Source: an uncultured Cohaesibacter sp.
GTDB lineage: Bacteria > Pseudomonadota > Alphaproteobacteria > Rhizobiales > Cohaesibacteraceae
Length of the DNA stretch: 64,000 nucleotides
Direction: 5' to 3'
Assembly (NCBI RefSeq): GCF_963676275.1
Contig: NZ_OY781091.1
Location: forward strand, 4,471,001 to 4,535,000
Below the pieces are notes generated by a model. The model did no database searches, was not told the DNA's origin, and saw only the letters and a program-made list of their open reading frames with translations. This document shows positions 1 to 8,967 of this stretch, piece after piece (position 1 is the stretch's first letter; the number at the start of each line of letters is the position of its first letter). The translations under genes were made by a program, and so were the position numbers.

Positions 1-78
1 GACATTGTCGAGCGCGCTGACGGATCTGGCGTGAATTTGGCCAATGCGGCCGGCTCCCAAAAGACCGATACGGATCAT
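1..78 (-). CDS. Gfo/Idh/MocA oxidoreductase, N-terminal fragment
   Basis: The minus strand from the ATG at 78-76 reads MIRIGLLGAGRIGQIHARSV and continues open to the window edge, so only the first 26 residues are present. GLLGAGRIGQIHA is the N-terminal NAD(P)-binding Rossmann turn (GxGxxG) typical of the Gfo/Idh/MocA family, and the wording is very close to myo-inositol 2-dehydrogenases (IolG). A GGAGAAA ribosome binding site sits just upstream at about 84-90. The substrate cannot be decided from this fragment; inositol dehydrogenase is the best guess. It is too short to be seen in a long-ORF scan. Confidence 0.72.
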   Translation of the reverse strand, partial: MIRIGLLGAGRIGQIHARSVSALDNV

Positions 79-433
79 ATAGATTTCTCCAAGTTGCGTT
101 TCTGCATGCTATTAGCGAAGTCGGAACACCCGCATATGACGGTCAAGAATCACAGCGTGCTGGTTCCGGCAGATGTCCACCGAATAGTTCTGACCATCGC
201 TCAGGCGTAAGTGAGTTAGACCTTGGTATGGTTCAAATGGCACATTCCAGGTCAGATAGTCAAATAGATGGGCATGCTAAAGGTCACTTCCGGCCATTTT
301 CTAACATATTGGACTTTGTGGGAATAGCGACGCCGAACCGATGGAAGCTATGCAGCAACGTCATATCGATTTTGTCCAGATATGAATTGCTCTCTTCTCT
401 CGCGCCAGATTTCAAGCCAATTTGCCACCAAAT
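79..433. other. Intergenic region with no gene seen
   Basis: This stretch lies between the start of the oxidoreductase and the icd terminator. It should contain the promoter of the leftward oxidoreductase. Open frames here (such as one at 228-524 on the plus strand) lack a ribosome binding site and family resemblance, and one runs through the icd terminator hairpin. I see no RNA gene or repeat. Confidence 0.5.
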
Positions 434-464
434 ACAAAAAAGGCGCCCGGAAAACCGGACGCCT
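434..464 (-). terminator. Rho-independent terminator of icd
   Basis: On the minus strand a 10-bp stem (AGGCGTCCGG, loop TTTT, CCGGGCGCCT, one G-T pair) is followed directly by a run of T residues. It lies about 70 bases after the icd stop codon and is well placed to end that transcript. Confidence 0.85.
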
Positions 465-532
465 GACAGTGATATTGACTGTGACACTGGCTGTGCCAAA
501 AGAGAGCCAAAGCCCCCGTTATAACGGCTGCT

Positions 533-2755
533 TTAGCTGAAAATGGCGTTGAGCGAAGCACTCGGGCGCATGACCTTGGCCTTCTTCTCAACACAAGGAT
601 GATAATAACCGCCAATGTCAGCTGCAGCCCCCTGAGCATCGGCCAGCTCTTTGAGAATGTCCGTTTCCTTCTCTGCGAGTGCCTTGGCAATCGGAGCAAA
701 ATGGGCGGCCAGATCGGCATCGTCATTTTGCGCAGCCAGTGCTTCGGCCCAATAGCGGGCGAACCAGTAATGGCTGTCCCGGTTGTCCGGCTGACCAGCC
801 TTGCGCGATGGCGATCTGTTATTGTCCAGAATGCCCTGTGTGGCCGCTTCCGCCGCAGCCCCCAGAACGGCCGCCTTGTCATTGCCCTTGCGATCGGCCA
901 GATAATTCAGGCTTTCTCCCAATGCGCAGAATTCACCCATGGAATCCCAACGCAGGTGATTTTCCTCGACCAACTGCTGGACATGCTTCGGAGCAGAGCC
1001 CCCTGCACCGGTTTCAAACAGTCCGCCGCCATTCATCAGCTTGACGATGGACAGCATCTTGGCCGAGGTGCCCAGTTCCAGAATCGGGAACAGGTCGGTC
1101 AGATAGTCACGCAGCACGTTGCCGGTGATCGCGATGCTATCCTTGCCTGCGGTGATGGTTTCCAGAGAAGCGCGGGTTGCCTCGCGCGGAGCCATGATCT
1201 TGAACTTGTCAGCCACACCGGCAGCTTCAAGGGCCGGTTTGACATATTTGATCAGCTCGGCATCATGGGCGCGATTTTCATCGAGCCAGAAAATGGCCTC
1301 GAAACCGGTCAGACGCTGACGGTCGAGCGCAAGCTCGATCCAGTTTTCAATCGGTGCCTTCTTGGCGGTGGAAGAACGCCAGATGTCCCCGGCCTCTACC
1401 TCATGGCTATGCAACACATCCCCATTGGCCAGCACGATACGGATGGTGCCTTCCGAGGGAATTTCAAAGGTGGTCGGATGGGAACCATATTCCTCGGCCT
1501 TCTGCGCCATCAGGCCCACATTCTGCACGCTGCCCGCGGTTGCCGGATCCAGAGCGCCATTGGCTTTGAAGAAATTGATGGCTTCGTCATAGACCGGCGC
1601 GTAGCAATTGTCCGGGATCACGCAATTGACGTCGCCCTTCTCGCCCTTGGCATCCCAGCCCTTGCCACCGGCACGAATGAGCGCTGGCATCGAAGCATCG
1701 ATGATGACGTCGGAAGGCACATGCAGGTTGGTGATGCCCTTGTCGCTGTCAACCATATAGATGGCCGGACGATCCGCAACCAGCACCTCGATATCGGCCT
1801 GGATCGCAGCCGCATTCGGCAGCGCGGCAATGCGGTTCAGCACATCGCCCATGCCCGAATTGGGATTGACCCCGGCAGCAGCCAGATCTGCCCCATATTT
1901 CTCGAAGACCGGAGCCAGCCAGGCCTTGACCGCATGGCCGAAAATGATCGGGTCGGACACTTTCATCATGGTCGCCTTCATATGCAGCGAGAACATGATG
2001 CCGTCATTCTTGGTTTTGGCGATTTCATCGGCGAGGAATGCCGACAATGCCTTGGCCGACATGAAAGTCGCATCGACCACTTCCCCTTCAGAAAGCTTCC
2101 AGCCGTCCTTGAGAACGGTCACGCTGCCATCCTTGCCGACAAATTCGATTTTTGCAGCGCCTGCCTGCCCTGCGGCAAGCGTGGCGGATGTCTCGTTGGC
2201 ATAGAAATCACTGCCCGGCATGGACGAAACATGGGTCTTGCTGTCGGACACCCATTTGCCCATGGAATGCGGATTCTTCTGGGCGAAATTCTTGACCGCC
2301 TTGGCGGCGCGGCGATCGGAGTTGCCTTCGCGCAACACAGGGTTCACGGCCGATCCCTTGATCGCATCATAGCGCGCCCGCACAGACTTTTCTTCATCAC
2401 TCTTGGGCTCTTCGGGATAGTCGGGCAGATCATAACCCTGCGCCTTGAGTTCCTCGATGGCGGCAACCAGCTGCGGCACGGAGGCGGAAATATTCGGCAG
2501 CTTGATCACGTTGGCTTCCGGCTTCTTGACCAGTTCGCCAAGTTCGGCCAGATCGTCGCTCTGGCGCTGTGCATCACTCAGCTTCTCGGGAAAGGCCGCG
2601 ATGATGCGCCCGGCAAGGGAAATATCCTTGGTTCCGACGCTGATGCCCGCAGCCTCTGCAAAAGAGCGGATGATCGGCAGAAATGACGCGCTCGCCAGTT
2701 CCGGCGCTTCGTCAACAATAGTGTAAATGATGTCTGGGTTCGACTGATCGGCCAT
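533..2755 (-). CDS. icd: Isocitrate dehydrogenase (NADP), monomeric type
   Basis: Converts isocitrate to 2-oxoglutarate and CO2 with reduction of NADP in the cytoplasmic TCA cycle. The 740-residue protein begins [20 protein letters not shown] and keeps the continuous, highly conserved sequence of the large monomeric IDH-II family, which is unrelated in length to the ~410-residue dimeric enzyme. Recognisable stretches include [34 protein letters not shown] and [15 protein letters not shown]. An in-frame ATG 13 codons upstream (2794) exists, but the ATG at 2755 has GGAAAGG about 8 bases before it and gives the usual family start and length. It is a single-gene unit with its own terminator. Confidence 0.95.
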   Translation of the reverse strand: MADQSNPDIIYTIVDEAPELASASFLPIIRSFAEAAGISVGTKDISLAGRIIAAFPEKLSDAQRQSDDLAELGELVKKPEANVIKLPNISASVPQLVAAIEELKAQGYDLPDYPEEPKSDEEKSVRARYDAIKGSAVNPVLREGNSDRRAAKAVKNFAQKNPHSMGKWVSDSKTHVSSMPGSDFYANETSATLAAGQAGAAKIEFVGKDGSVTVLKDGWKLSEGEVVDATFMSAKALSAFLADEIAKTKNDGIMFSLHMKATMMKVSDPIIFGHAVKAWLAPVFEKYGADLAAAGVNPNSGMGDVLNRIAALPNAAAIQADIEVLVADRPAIYMVDSDKGITNLHVPSDVIIDASMPALIRAGGKGWDAKGEKGDVNCVIPDNCYAPVYDEAINFFKANGALDPATAGSVQNVGLMAQKAEEYGSHPTTFEIPSEGTIRIVLANGDVLHSHEVEAGDIWRSSTAKKAPIENWIELALDRQRLTGFEAIFWLDENRAHDAELIKYVKPALEAAGVADKFKIMAPREATRASLETITAGKDSIAITGNVLRDYLTDLFPILELGTSAKMLSIVKLMNGGGLFETGAGGSAPKHVQQLVEENHLRWDSMGEFCALGESLNYLADRKGNDKAAVLGAAAEAATQGILDNNRSPSRKAGQPDNRDSHYWFARYWAEALAAQNDDADLAAHFAPIAKALAEKETDILKELADAQGAAADIGGYYHPCVEKKAKVMRPSASLNAIFS

Positions 2756-3304
2756 TTTGTCTACCTTTCCGGTTCTCGAAATCCGAGCATTCATGCAGGT
2801 TGCCTGTCAAGCCTGGCGAAATGGGGTCCGCAATCATTCCGGCGGGGAAAGATCCCGGAGCAAGCAAGCGCACTATGCGTCAACCTGTGATTGACGATCA
2901 AGTTAGCAATATGACGTCAATCCCGGTCAACGGCACTATATTGAGCACGCCCCCTTTGCGATCAAGTGTTTAGTCACTCCCGCAGGCCATTCCAATTCAA
3001 CATCTGTCGCATGCGCCCCCTCAACATGGCAAGATTTGTCAGTTGCAGGAAATTGCCGGAAGCTTGCGGTGCAAACTCCTGTCTTGGCCCGCCTGGGCGG
3101 GGCGAATCTCTTGATACCGGCAAGGAGGATCAGAAATGCATGCCGCAGCAATCAAACTTAATATGCAGGGAATGGCGATCTGAAATCGACAGCCATGGCT
3201 TGCGATGCAACAGGCGATCCCTTAGGGTCGAGACAACCAAAGAAAAGAACAGAACGGGCGTCAGACCCGCCATCGCACAAGCAATCGCACGAAAGAAAAT
3301 CATC
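2756..3304. other. Divergent intergenic region icd/gabD
   Basis: About 550 bases separate the two divergent starts. The gabD frame stays open upstream to 2966, but that part has low-complexity, non-conserved coding and no good start, so I treat it as non-coding. A pair of 8-bp inverted repeats (2889-2922) is the only clear signal. No RNA gene is apparent. Confidence 0.5.
2889..2922. promoter_or_regulatory. Inverted repeat GATTGACG-N18-CGTCAATC
   Basis: Two perfectly inverted 8-mers lie at 2889-2896 and 2915-2922, with related GTCAAC half-sites on either side (about 2878-2884 and 2926-2930). Spacing and position between divergent genes suggest a regulator-binding site, but the regulator is unknown. 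Confidence 0.35.
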
Positions 3305-4747
3305 ATGAATCTCAGAGACAACAGCCTTCTGGAAACACGCGCCTATATCAACGGCGAATGGCTCAGCCTTGACGCCCGCTTCGATGTTCTCAACCCCGCA
3401 ACGGGCGAAGTGATTGCGCAAGTGTCTGATTGCAGCATTGACCATGTCAAGGCCGCCATTGATGCCGCCTATGAAGCCCAGAAGCAATGGGCGCAATATA
3501 CCGGCAAGGAGCGCGGCGCCATCCTGCGCAAATGGTTTGATCTGATGGTCGCCAATGCCGAGGATCTGGGCAAGATCCTCTGTGCCGAGATGGGCAAGCC
3601 CCTGCCAGAGGCTATCGGCGAAATCCATTATGGCGCGTCTTTCATCGAATGGTTCTCCGAGGAGGCAAAACGCGTTTATGGCGACATCATCCCCGGCCAT
3701 CAGCGCGACAAGCGCCTGATGGTGCTCAAGCAACCGGTCGGCGTTGTCGGCTCCATCACGCCATGGAACTTCCCCAACGCGATGATCGCCCGCAAAGTCG
3801 CCCCGGCTCTGGCGGTGGGCTGCAGCTTCGTTGCCCGCCCTGCCGAACTGACCCCGCTCTCGGCCATTGCCATGGCCGTGCTGGCCGAAAGGGCAGGCGT
3901 TCCCAAGGGCGTCTTCAATGTCGTGCCGAACAGCCATTCGGCGGCAACGGGACAGGAACTTTGCGCCAACCCGAAGGTTGCCAAGATCACCTTCACCGGC
4001 TCGACCCGCGTCGGCAAGATCCTGATGCGTCAATGCGCCGATACCATCAAGAAGATGAGCATGGAACTGGGCGGCAACGCCCCCTTCATCGTCTTTGATG
4101 ACGCAGATCTCGATGCCGCCGTCGAAGGGGCGATGATCGCCAAATATCGCAACAATGGCCAGACCTGCGTCTGCGCCAACCGGCTTTATGTTCAGGATGG
4201 CGTCTATGAAGCCTTCGCAGAGAAGCTGACCGCAGCAGTGGCCAGACTCAAGCCGGGCAACGGCATGGATGAGGGCGTCAATGTTGGCCCGCTGATCAAT
4301 ATGGATGCGGTCGAGAAGGTGGAAAGCCACCTCAAGGATGCGGCCGCCAAGGGTGCCAGACTGCTCACCGGCGGCTCCCGCCTTGGCGGCACCTTCTTCG
4401 AGCCGACAGTCATTGCCGATGTTCCCGCCGACGCCCTCGTCTCCAACGAGGAAACCTTCGGGCCGGTGGCTCCGCTCATCCGCTTCAAAACGGAAGAAGA
4501 AGTCATCGCCATGGCCAATGACACCGAATTCGGCCTTGCCGGCTATTTCTTCGCCAACGATCTTTCCCGTGTCTGGCGCGTCGCCGAAGCGATGGAAACC
4601 GGCATGGTGGGCGTCAATACCGGCCTTGTCTCGACCGAAGTGGCCCCCTTCGGCGGCATCAAGCAATCCGGCCTTGGGCGCGAAGGCTCCAAATATGGCG
4701 TCGAGGATTATCTCGAGGTCAAATATGTCTGTATTGGCGGCATCTGA
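3305..4747 (+). CDS. gabD: NAD(P)-dependent succinate-semialdehyde dehydrogenase
   Basis: Oxidises succinate semialdehyde (or a similar short aldehyde) to the acid in the cytoplasm, feeding 4-aminobutyrate carbon to the TCA cycle. The 480-residue protein is full length for the family and begins MNLRDNSLLETRAYINGEWL. The catalytic base is Glu254 in MELGGNAPF and the nucleophile Cys288 in NNGQTCVCANR; the second Cys (290) is usual for GabD-type enzymes. PWNFPNAMIARKVAPAL and TFTGSTRVGK fit the cofactor fold. The start is the ATG at 3305, since upstream open frame is not conserved. No gabT lies beside it, so the exact aldehyde is an inference. A terminator follows. Confidence 0.9.
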   Translation: MNLRDNSLLETRAYINGEWLSLDARFDVLNPATGEVIAQVSDCSIDHVKAAIDAAYEAQKQWAQYTGKERGAILRKWFDLMVANAEDLGKILCAEMGKPLPEAIGEIHYGASFIEWFSEEAKRVYGDIIPGHQRDKRLMVLKQPVGVVGSITPWNFPNAMIARKVAPALAVGCSFVARPAELTPLSAIAMAVLAERAGVPKGVFNVVPNSHSAATGQELCANPKVAKITFTGSTRVGKILMRQCADTIKKMSMELGGNAPFIVFDDADLDAAVEGAMIAKYRNNGQTCVCANRLYVQDGVYEAFAEKLTAAVARLKPGNGMDEGVNVGPLINMDAVEKVESHLKDAAAKGARLLTGGSRLGGTFFEPTVIADVPADALVSNEETFGPVAPLIRFKTEEEVIAMANDTEFGLAGYFFANDLSRVWRVAEAMETGMVGVNTGLVSTEVAPFGGIKQSGLGREGSKYGVEDYLEVKYVCIGGI

Positions 4748-4811
4748 TCTGGCCCTGCCATTGCCTTTTCTGCGCCTTTCTACCGGCATGAAAAGACATC
4801 AGGATTGGCGC

Positions 4812-4838
4812 ACCCGCCTCCCATAGAGGCGGGTTTTT
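4812..4838 (+). terminator. Rho-independent terminator of gabD
   Basis: ACCCGCCTC, loop CCATA, GAGGCGGGT form a perfect 9-bp stem followed by TTTTT, 65 bases after the gabD stop. Confidence 0.85.
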
Positions 4839-4949
4839 GCCGCTCTGGCATCAAAAATAGCCCATCGCCTATTGTGCCGGAGGCCAGAACATGGCACTCA
4901 GTCGCCTCCTGAATAAAATGGCCCTTACCAGCAAAGATCGGATACCGGT

Positions 4950-5294
4950 ATGAGCGAGCTCCCTGCCTGCCCGCAATGCGCGAGCACCTACACCTATGAA
5001 GACGGCGCCCTGCTGATCTGTCCTGAATGCGCCCATGAATGGTCGCTCAACCAGCAGAACGAGGAAGAAGGCGAAGCGACCATCCGCGATGCCAACGGCA
5101 CCCCGCTTGCCGACGGCGACACGGTGACAGTGATCAAGGATCTCAAGATCAAGGGCACCAATGATGTGGTCAAGGTCGGCACCAAGGTGAAGAATATCCG
5201 CATCGTCGGCGGAGATCATGATATCGACTGCCGCATCCCCGGCATTGGCCCGATGGGGCTGAAATCGGAATTTGTCAAGAAAGTCGCCGACTGA
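4950..5294 (+). CDS. PhnA/YjdM-family zinc-ribbon protein
   Basis: A 114-residue protein with an N-terminal zinc ribbon (CPQC near residue 8 and CPEC near residue 26) and a C-terminal PhnA domain containing [15 protein letters not shown] and [13 protein letters not shown]. It is full length for the family. Despite the historical name (alkylphosphonate utilisation operon protein), the E. coli member is not needed for phosphonate breakdown and its function is unclear, so no role is asserted. It is a single gene with a strong terminator directly after the stop. Confidence 0.85.
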   Translation: MSELPACPQCASTYTYEDGALLICPECAHEWSLNQQNEEEGEATIRDANGTPLADGDTVTVIKDLKIKGTNDVVKVGTKVKNIRIVGGDHDIDCRIPGIGPMGLKSEFVKKVAD

Positions 5295-5296
5295 CG

Positions 5297-5324
5297 AAAA
5301 AGGCCTCCCGCGGGAGGCCTTTTC
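5297..5324. terminator. Bidirectional terminator between convergent genes
   Basis: AAAAAGGCCTCCCGCGGGAGGCCTTTT is a 10-bp perfect GC-rich palindrome flanked by A and T runs, so it can end both the rightward PhnA-type gene and the leftward FabI-like gene. Confidence 0.88.
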
Positions 5325-5356
5325 ATTTGCTGCAGGTCGTCAGCACACAGATGCCA

Positions 5357-6265
5357 TCAGAGCATCATGGAATGGTTGAGACCGCCATTGACATAGAGCA
5401 CTTCGCCCGTCATGCCGCCAGAAGCATCGCTGAGCAGAAACTCAACGCTGCCTGCAATCTCTTCAGTGGTCACGGGACGCTTCAGGAAAGACCGGCGCGA
5501 AAGAATGGAATGCACCTTGCTGAAATCCGGCAATACCCGCGAAGCAGGTGTGCGCAGGGATCCGGCAGAAACGATGTTGGCACGAATGCCGCGCGCCCCA
5601 AGCTCGGAGGCAAGAATACGGTTGGTCTGCTCCAGCGCCGCCTTGGCAACGCCAATGGCATCATATCCGGGAATGACTTTCTCGCCACCAAGGAAGGAAA
5701 GCCCGACAATCGACTTGATATTGGGATTGCGCTTGAGCGCCTCATCGATGACCGCAATATAGGAATAGCAGCTGTCGCTCATCGTTTGCAGGAATTCTTC
5801 GCGGCTGGTACCGAGCAGCCCCTTGGTCGTCGTCACGCTCGATTTTGCAATGCAATAGACCAGCCCGGTCACATCATCCAGACCATCGAGATCCTCGAAC
5901 GAGCCGGTATAATCCAGCTCGCGCACATCATGGCGCTGGGAAATCTGCATGAACTTGTCTTTGCGGCGCGTGGTCACCACCGTATCCCAGCCATGATCGG
6001 CCAGATGTTCGGCGATACCAAATCCGATCGAACGGCGCGAACTGACGCCGACAATCATCGCTTTGCCTACGGGCTGGGCGGCCTTCTCCTGATGAAATTC
6101 ATAACGCGGCGCCTCATTGTCCGGCACCGGAGCCAGAAAATTCCGCTTATCGAGAAATGCGCTATATTTAAGGACCTGACCTTGCCAACCCATCGTCAAT
6201 CGACCCACTTCTTTCATCCGGAACGGATGGTCTCCAGAAAAATCGCAAATTCTTGCTTTCATCAA
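5357..6265 (-). CDS. FabI-like enoyl reductase (SDR family), start uncertain
   Basis: Resembles the NADH-dependent enoyl-ACP reductase FabI along its whole core: IVGVSSRRSIGFGIA is the nucleotide-binding turn, and LSFLGGEKVIPGYDAIGVAK aligns with the FabI active site. Numbering from the 6265 start, catalytic Tyr201 and Lys208 are kept (Y-x6-K), but the first active-site Tyr of FabI (Tyr146 in E. coli) is Phe191 here. GEVLYVNGG near the end fits FabI. The start is doubtful: 6265 is TTG, later in-frame ATGs are at 6217, 6193 and 6058, and none has a strong ribosome binding site; conservation only begins near 6058. It may be a true enoyl reductase or a related short-chain reductase. FabV lies upstream on the same strand. 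Confidence 0.7.
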   Translation of the reverse strand: MMKARICDFSGDHPFRMKEVGRLTMGWQGQVLKYSAFLDKRNFLAPVPDNEAPRYEFHQEKAAQPVGKAMIVGVSSRRSIGFGIAEHLADHGWDTVVTTRRKDKFMQISQRHDVRELDYTGSFEDLDGLDDVTGLVYCIAKSSVTTTKGLLGTSREEFLQTMSDSCYSYIAVIDEALKRNPNIKSIVGLSFLGGEKVIPGYDAIGVAKAALEQTNRILASELGARGIRANIVSAGSLRTPASRVLPDFSKVHSILSRRSFLKRPVTTEEIAGSVEFLLSDASGGMTGEVLYVNGGLNHSMML

Positions 6266-6838
6266 ACAGTCAAATGAGTGAAAGCAAAAACCCCAACAAA
6301 TTCAAAACCGAATATGCAGCACAGATCCATGAGGACCAAAAAGACTGCCTTAGATACCACGCGTTCGAAACTGCAATATGACAAAATGACGGCATGGTGT
6401 GAATTCGCAACAGGCTTGTCCGACATCCACATCTACCCTTGGCCCAGAGGGTGAATTCACTTGTCTTCACCCCAACGCAGACCAATCAACAGCGTCACCG
6501 AGCTGTTGGGTTAAATATATGTCACAAATCGGAAGATGCCAACCAACCGATGCGTTTCACAAGCAGCGCCCAGCGGCAAAAACGCGAGGCCTCCGCAAGC
6601 ATGTAACAAGCCGCATCAGAAAAAGGAAAAATCCAATAAGCCATTGAAATAATGGGAAAATACTATTTCAAAAACCATGCAATCAGCAACCGAACATCCA
6701 TTGCCAGAATGCGATTCAAAACAATTTGAAACAATATTTGATAGCGCCAGCAGGACTGTTTCAACCTTCTGACACAGCTTTTGAGCCCTCGGGAATCAAT
6801 TAACAGCACAGCCGCAAATCACGCACCAGAAGGCCCGC
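6266..6838. other. Intergenic region with no gene seen
   Basis: About 570 bases, more AT-rich than its neighbours, between two leftward genes. A 35-codon plus-strand frame at 6274-6381 lacks a ribosome binding site and is not recognisable. The promoter for the FabI-like gene should be near 6150-6270. No hairpin with a T run was found after fabV. Confidence 0.45.
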
Positions 6839-8035
6839 TCATGCAGCATCAAAAGGGCTAAGATCGACATCCTGATCATAGTTGACATCATCAAAGCCAA
6901 ATCCATTCAGCTTCATGAAATCCCCCTTATAGCCGTCATAATCACCAAGCTGCTGGAATGTCTCGGGCCTCATTTGCGCCAATAGCTGCATAACCCGCGC
7001 CTGAACATCGGCGCGCATTTCCCGGTCATCAATCCGGACAAGGCGCTCGCCATCAACAGGAATGACGCCATCGGCACGATAGATATTATCCGCATAAAGC
7101 CTTTGCATCTGCTCGATGCAGCCCTCATGCAAACCCATTTCCTTCATCACCCGAAACAGCGCCAGCAGATAGGGCGACAGACCGGGAATAAAGACACTGG
7201 CCTTGGTCACCAAGGCCTTGCAGACCACCACATGCGCCTGCCCCCCGATCACCTCGAGTGCGGCATCGATCTTGTCGGCGCTCTTGTGCAGATGTGCCTT
7301 GGCGCGCCCCAGCGTTCCCTCATGATAGATGGCATGGGTGCATTGCGGCCCGACATAGGAAAAGGCCAATGTCTGGCATCCCTCGGCCAGAAGCCCTTCA
7401 CCATCAAGAAACCTGATCCAGCTGACCCAGTCCTCGCCGCCCATGACTTTCACCGTATCCTCGATTTCCTGATCCGTGGCGGCAGGCAGGCACTGTTCCT
7501 CAAGGCAATCCCTCTCCAGATCGATGCTATAGCCACGGGTCTGCCCGCCGATTGGCTTGATCGCCGAGCGGATCAGCTCTCCTGTCTGCGGATCGGGCCG
7601 GGCACCGGTTGCCAGAGAATAAACCACCAGATCCACCGAACCGCCAAAATCTTCGCGAATATAGTCGGCAACTCTGGCCCGCATCTCCGGGGAGAAGGCA
7701 TCGCCAACAAAATTGCGCGCGATAAGCCCTTCCTTTTCGGCCTGATGGCTGAAATGGACAAGATTATACCAGCCTGCCGTGCCGACGCCCTTCTCCGAAG
7801 GGCCTCGCTCGAAGGCAACCCCGATGCTGTCTGCCCGCGCTCCGCCGAAAGCAAGCGCGATGCGTGACGCCAGCCCGAAGCCGGACGACGCCCCCAGAAC
7901 CAGCACCTTGCGCGGCCCTTTGGCGATCTGTGGGGCTTGACGAACATAGGCGATCTGCTCGGCAACGGCGCGGCCACAACCGACAGGATGGCAGGATTTG
8001 GCTACCTGCCCTTTGATAACAGGATGAATAATCAT
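6839..8035 (-). CDS. fabV: Enoyl-ACP reductase FabV
   Basis: Reduces trans-2-enoyl-ACP/CoA with NADH in the last step of each fatty-acid elongation round. The 398-residue protein has the FabV length and start (MIIHPVIKGQVAKSCHPVGC), the nucleotide site LVLGASSGFGLASRIA, and the FabV-type catalytic pair Tyr237-x8-Lys246 within YHEGTLGRAK. The start is the ATG at 8035, preceded by GGAAG; an in-frame start 13 codons earlier is not conserved. FabV enzymes are known to be far less sensitive to triclosan than FabI. It sits upstream of the FabI-like gene with a 570-base gap, so co-transcription is not shown. Confidence 0.93.
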   Translation of the reverse strand: MIIHPVIKGQVAKSCHPVGCGRAVAEQIAYVRQAPQIAKGPRKVLVLGASSGFGLASRIALAFGGARADSIGVAFERGPSEKGVGTAGWYNLVHFSHQAEKEGLIARNFVGDAFSPEMRARVADYIREDFGGSVDLVVYSLATGARPDPQTGELIRSAIKPIGGQTRGYSIDLERDCLEEQCLPAATDQEIEDTVKVMGGEDWVSWIRFLDGEGLLAEGCQTLAFSYVGPQCTHAIYHEGTLGRAKAHLHKSADKIDAALEVIGGQAHVVVCKALVTKASVFIPGLSPYLLALFRVMKEMGLHEGCIEQMQRLYADNIYRADGVIPVDGERLVRIDDREMRADVQARVMQLLAQMRPETFQQLGDYDGYKGDFMKLNGFGFDDVNYDQDVDLSPFDAA

Positions 8036-8259
8036 GATCTTCCAAGACAAACAGGTGATCAAAGCAGAGAGCAATCCGAGCCGCCTCTAGCCAACACACG
8101 CAGCCGACGGCGGCGAGGGCATCCCCGCTTGTGGTGTTTCGAAAATGCGAGAAAATCCCTCTTTATCGTCGATAGCGATCTGAGCCAAAAATGGCAACCG
8201 CAGGCGGAAGAATAGAAGACAGACTTACCCAAAAGGCCCGCCATTGAAGATGCAAATGG

Positions 8260-8967
8260 TTAGAAGCTGGTGCGCATGCGATAGCCGGGACAATAGACCA
8301 GCCGCACATGGGTGATCGGCGCCTCTGCCAGCCAGGTGCTGCGCTCTGTGGCAAACAGCGCTTCACCAATCGCAACATCGAAGGCTCTGGCCAGCTTGGC
8401 ATCGGCCGAAACCGCAAAGAAGCTGGCGTCCCCGCCCGAATAGGGTGCATTTTGCACCAGCCATTCATTGGCGGTTTCCGCAAGGAGATCGGCTTTTTCA
8501 AAATCTGGCACAGCAGTCAGGCTGGTAAAGCGCTCTTCATAGATGAAGGGGCGGTTATCGGAGAAATGCACCGTTTCGGTATAGAGCAGCGGCGTTGCCT
8601 CACTCACCCGGAAGGCCCCAGCCAGAAAGGCTGGCAAGGAGCGATTTTCCCGGATCAGCAGGCTCTGACGATAGCTGCCGCCCTTCGCCTCCACCTCTTC
8701 GCGAATGATGGGAATGGTCAGAACGGCCTTATGCGGCGGATTGACAGCAACCCGCGTCCCTGCCTTGCGCTTGCGGGTCACGATACCGGCTGTTGCCAAT
8801 TCACGCAGGGCGCGATTGACGGTGGTTCGGGCGCAATGGAATTCCTCGGCCAGATCGGCCTCGTTGGGGATCATCTCGCCCGGTTGCCAGATGCGCTCAT
8901 TGATCCGCCGAAGCACCTCTTCCCGGATTTGGGTCCAACTGGTCCCTTCTTTCATCTTCACGCTCAA
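8260..8967 (-). CDS. hutC: Histidine utilisation repressor HutC (GntR family)
   Basis: A 235-residue GntR/HutC-family regulator that in related bacteria represses hut genes and is released by urocanate. An N-terminal winged helix-turn-helix occupies about residues 10-75 (PNEADLAEEFHCARTTVNRALRELATAGIV) and a UTRA effector domain fills the rest (LLYTETVHFSDNRPFIYEER). The frame starts at TTG 8967, whose TTGA overlaps the hutF stop; an in-frame ATG at 8955 is an equally possible start. The overlap shows translation coupling with hutF, giving a hutF-hutC unit divergent from hutI. The likely operator is in the hutF-hutI gap. Confidence 0.9.
   Translation of the reverse strand: MSVKMKEGTSWTQIREEVLRRINERIWQPGEMIPNEADLAEEFHCARTTVNRALRELATAGIVTRKRKAGTRVAVNPPHKAVLTIPIIREEVEAKGGSYRQSLLIRENRSLPAFLAGAFRVSEATPLLYTETVHFSDNRPFIYEERFTSLTAVPDFEKADLLAETANEWLVQNAPYSGGDASFFAVSADAKLARAFDVAIGEALFATERSTWLAEAPITHVRLVYCPGYRMRTSF

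Noticed and set aside
228-524. 98-codon frame near the left edge
   Set aside because: It runs through the icd terminator hairpin and lacks a ribosome binding site.
599-2686. Long plus-strand frame (695 codons) opposite icd
   Set aside because: It is antisense to a fully conserved icd, shows no family resemblance and has no ribosome binding site. Biased codon use of the real gene keeps the opposite frame open.
2966-3304. N-terminal extension of gabD by 113 codons
   Set aside because: The aldehyde dehydrogenase family starts near 3305. The extension is Cys/Arg-rich, unlike any known domain, and covers a probable promoter region.
6274-6381. 35-codon frame in the gap before the FabI-like gene
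   Set aside because: It has no ribosome binding site, no recognisable sequence and no conserved partner; likely chance.
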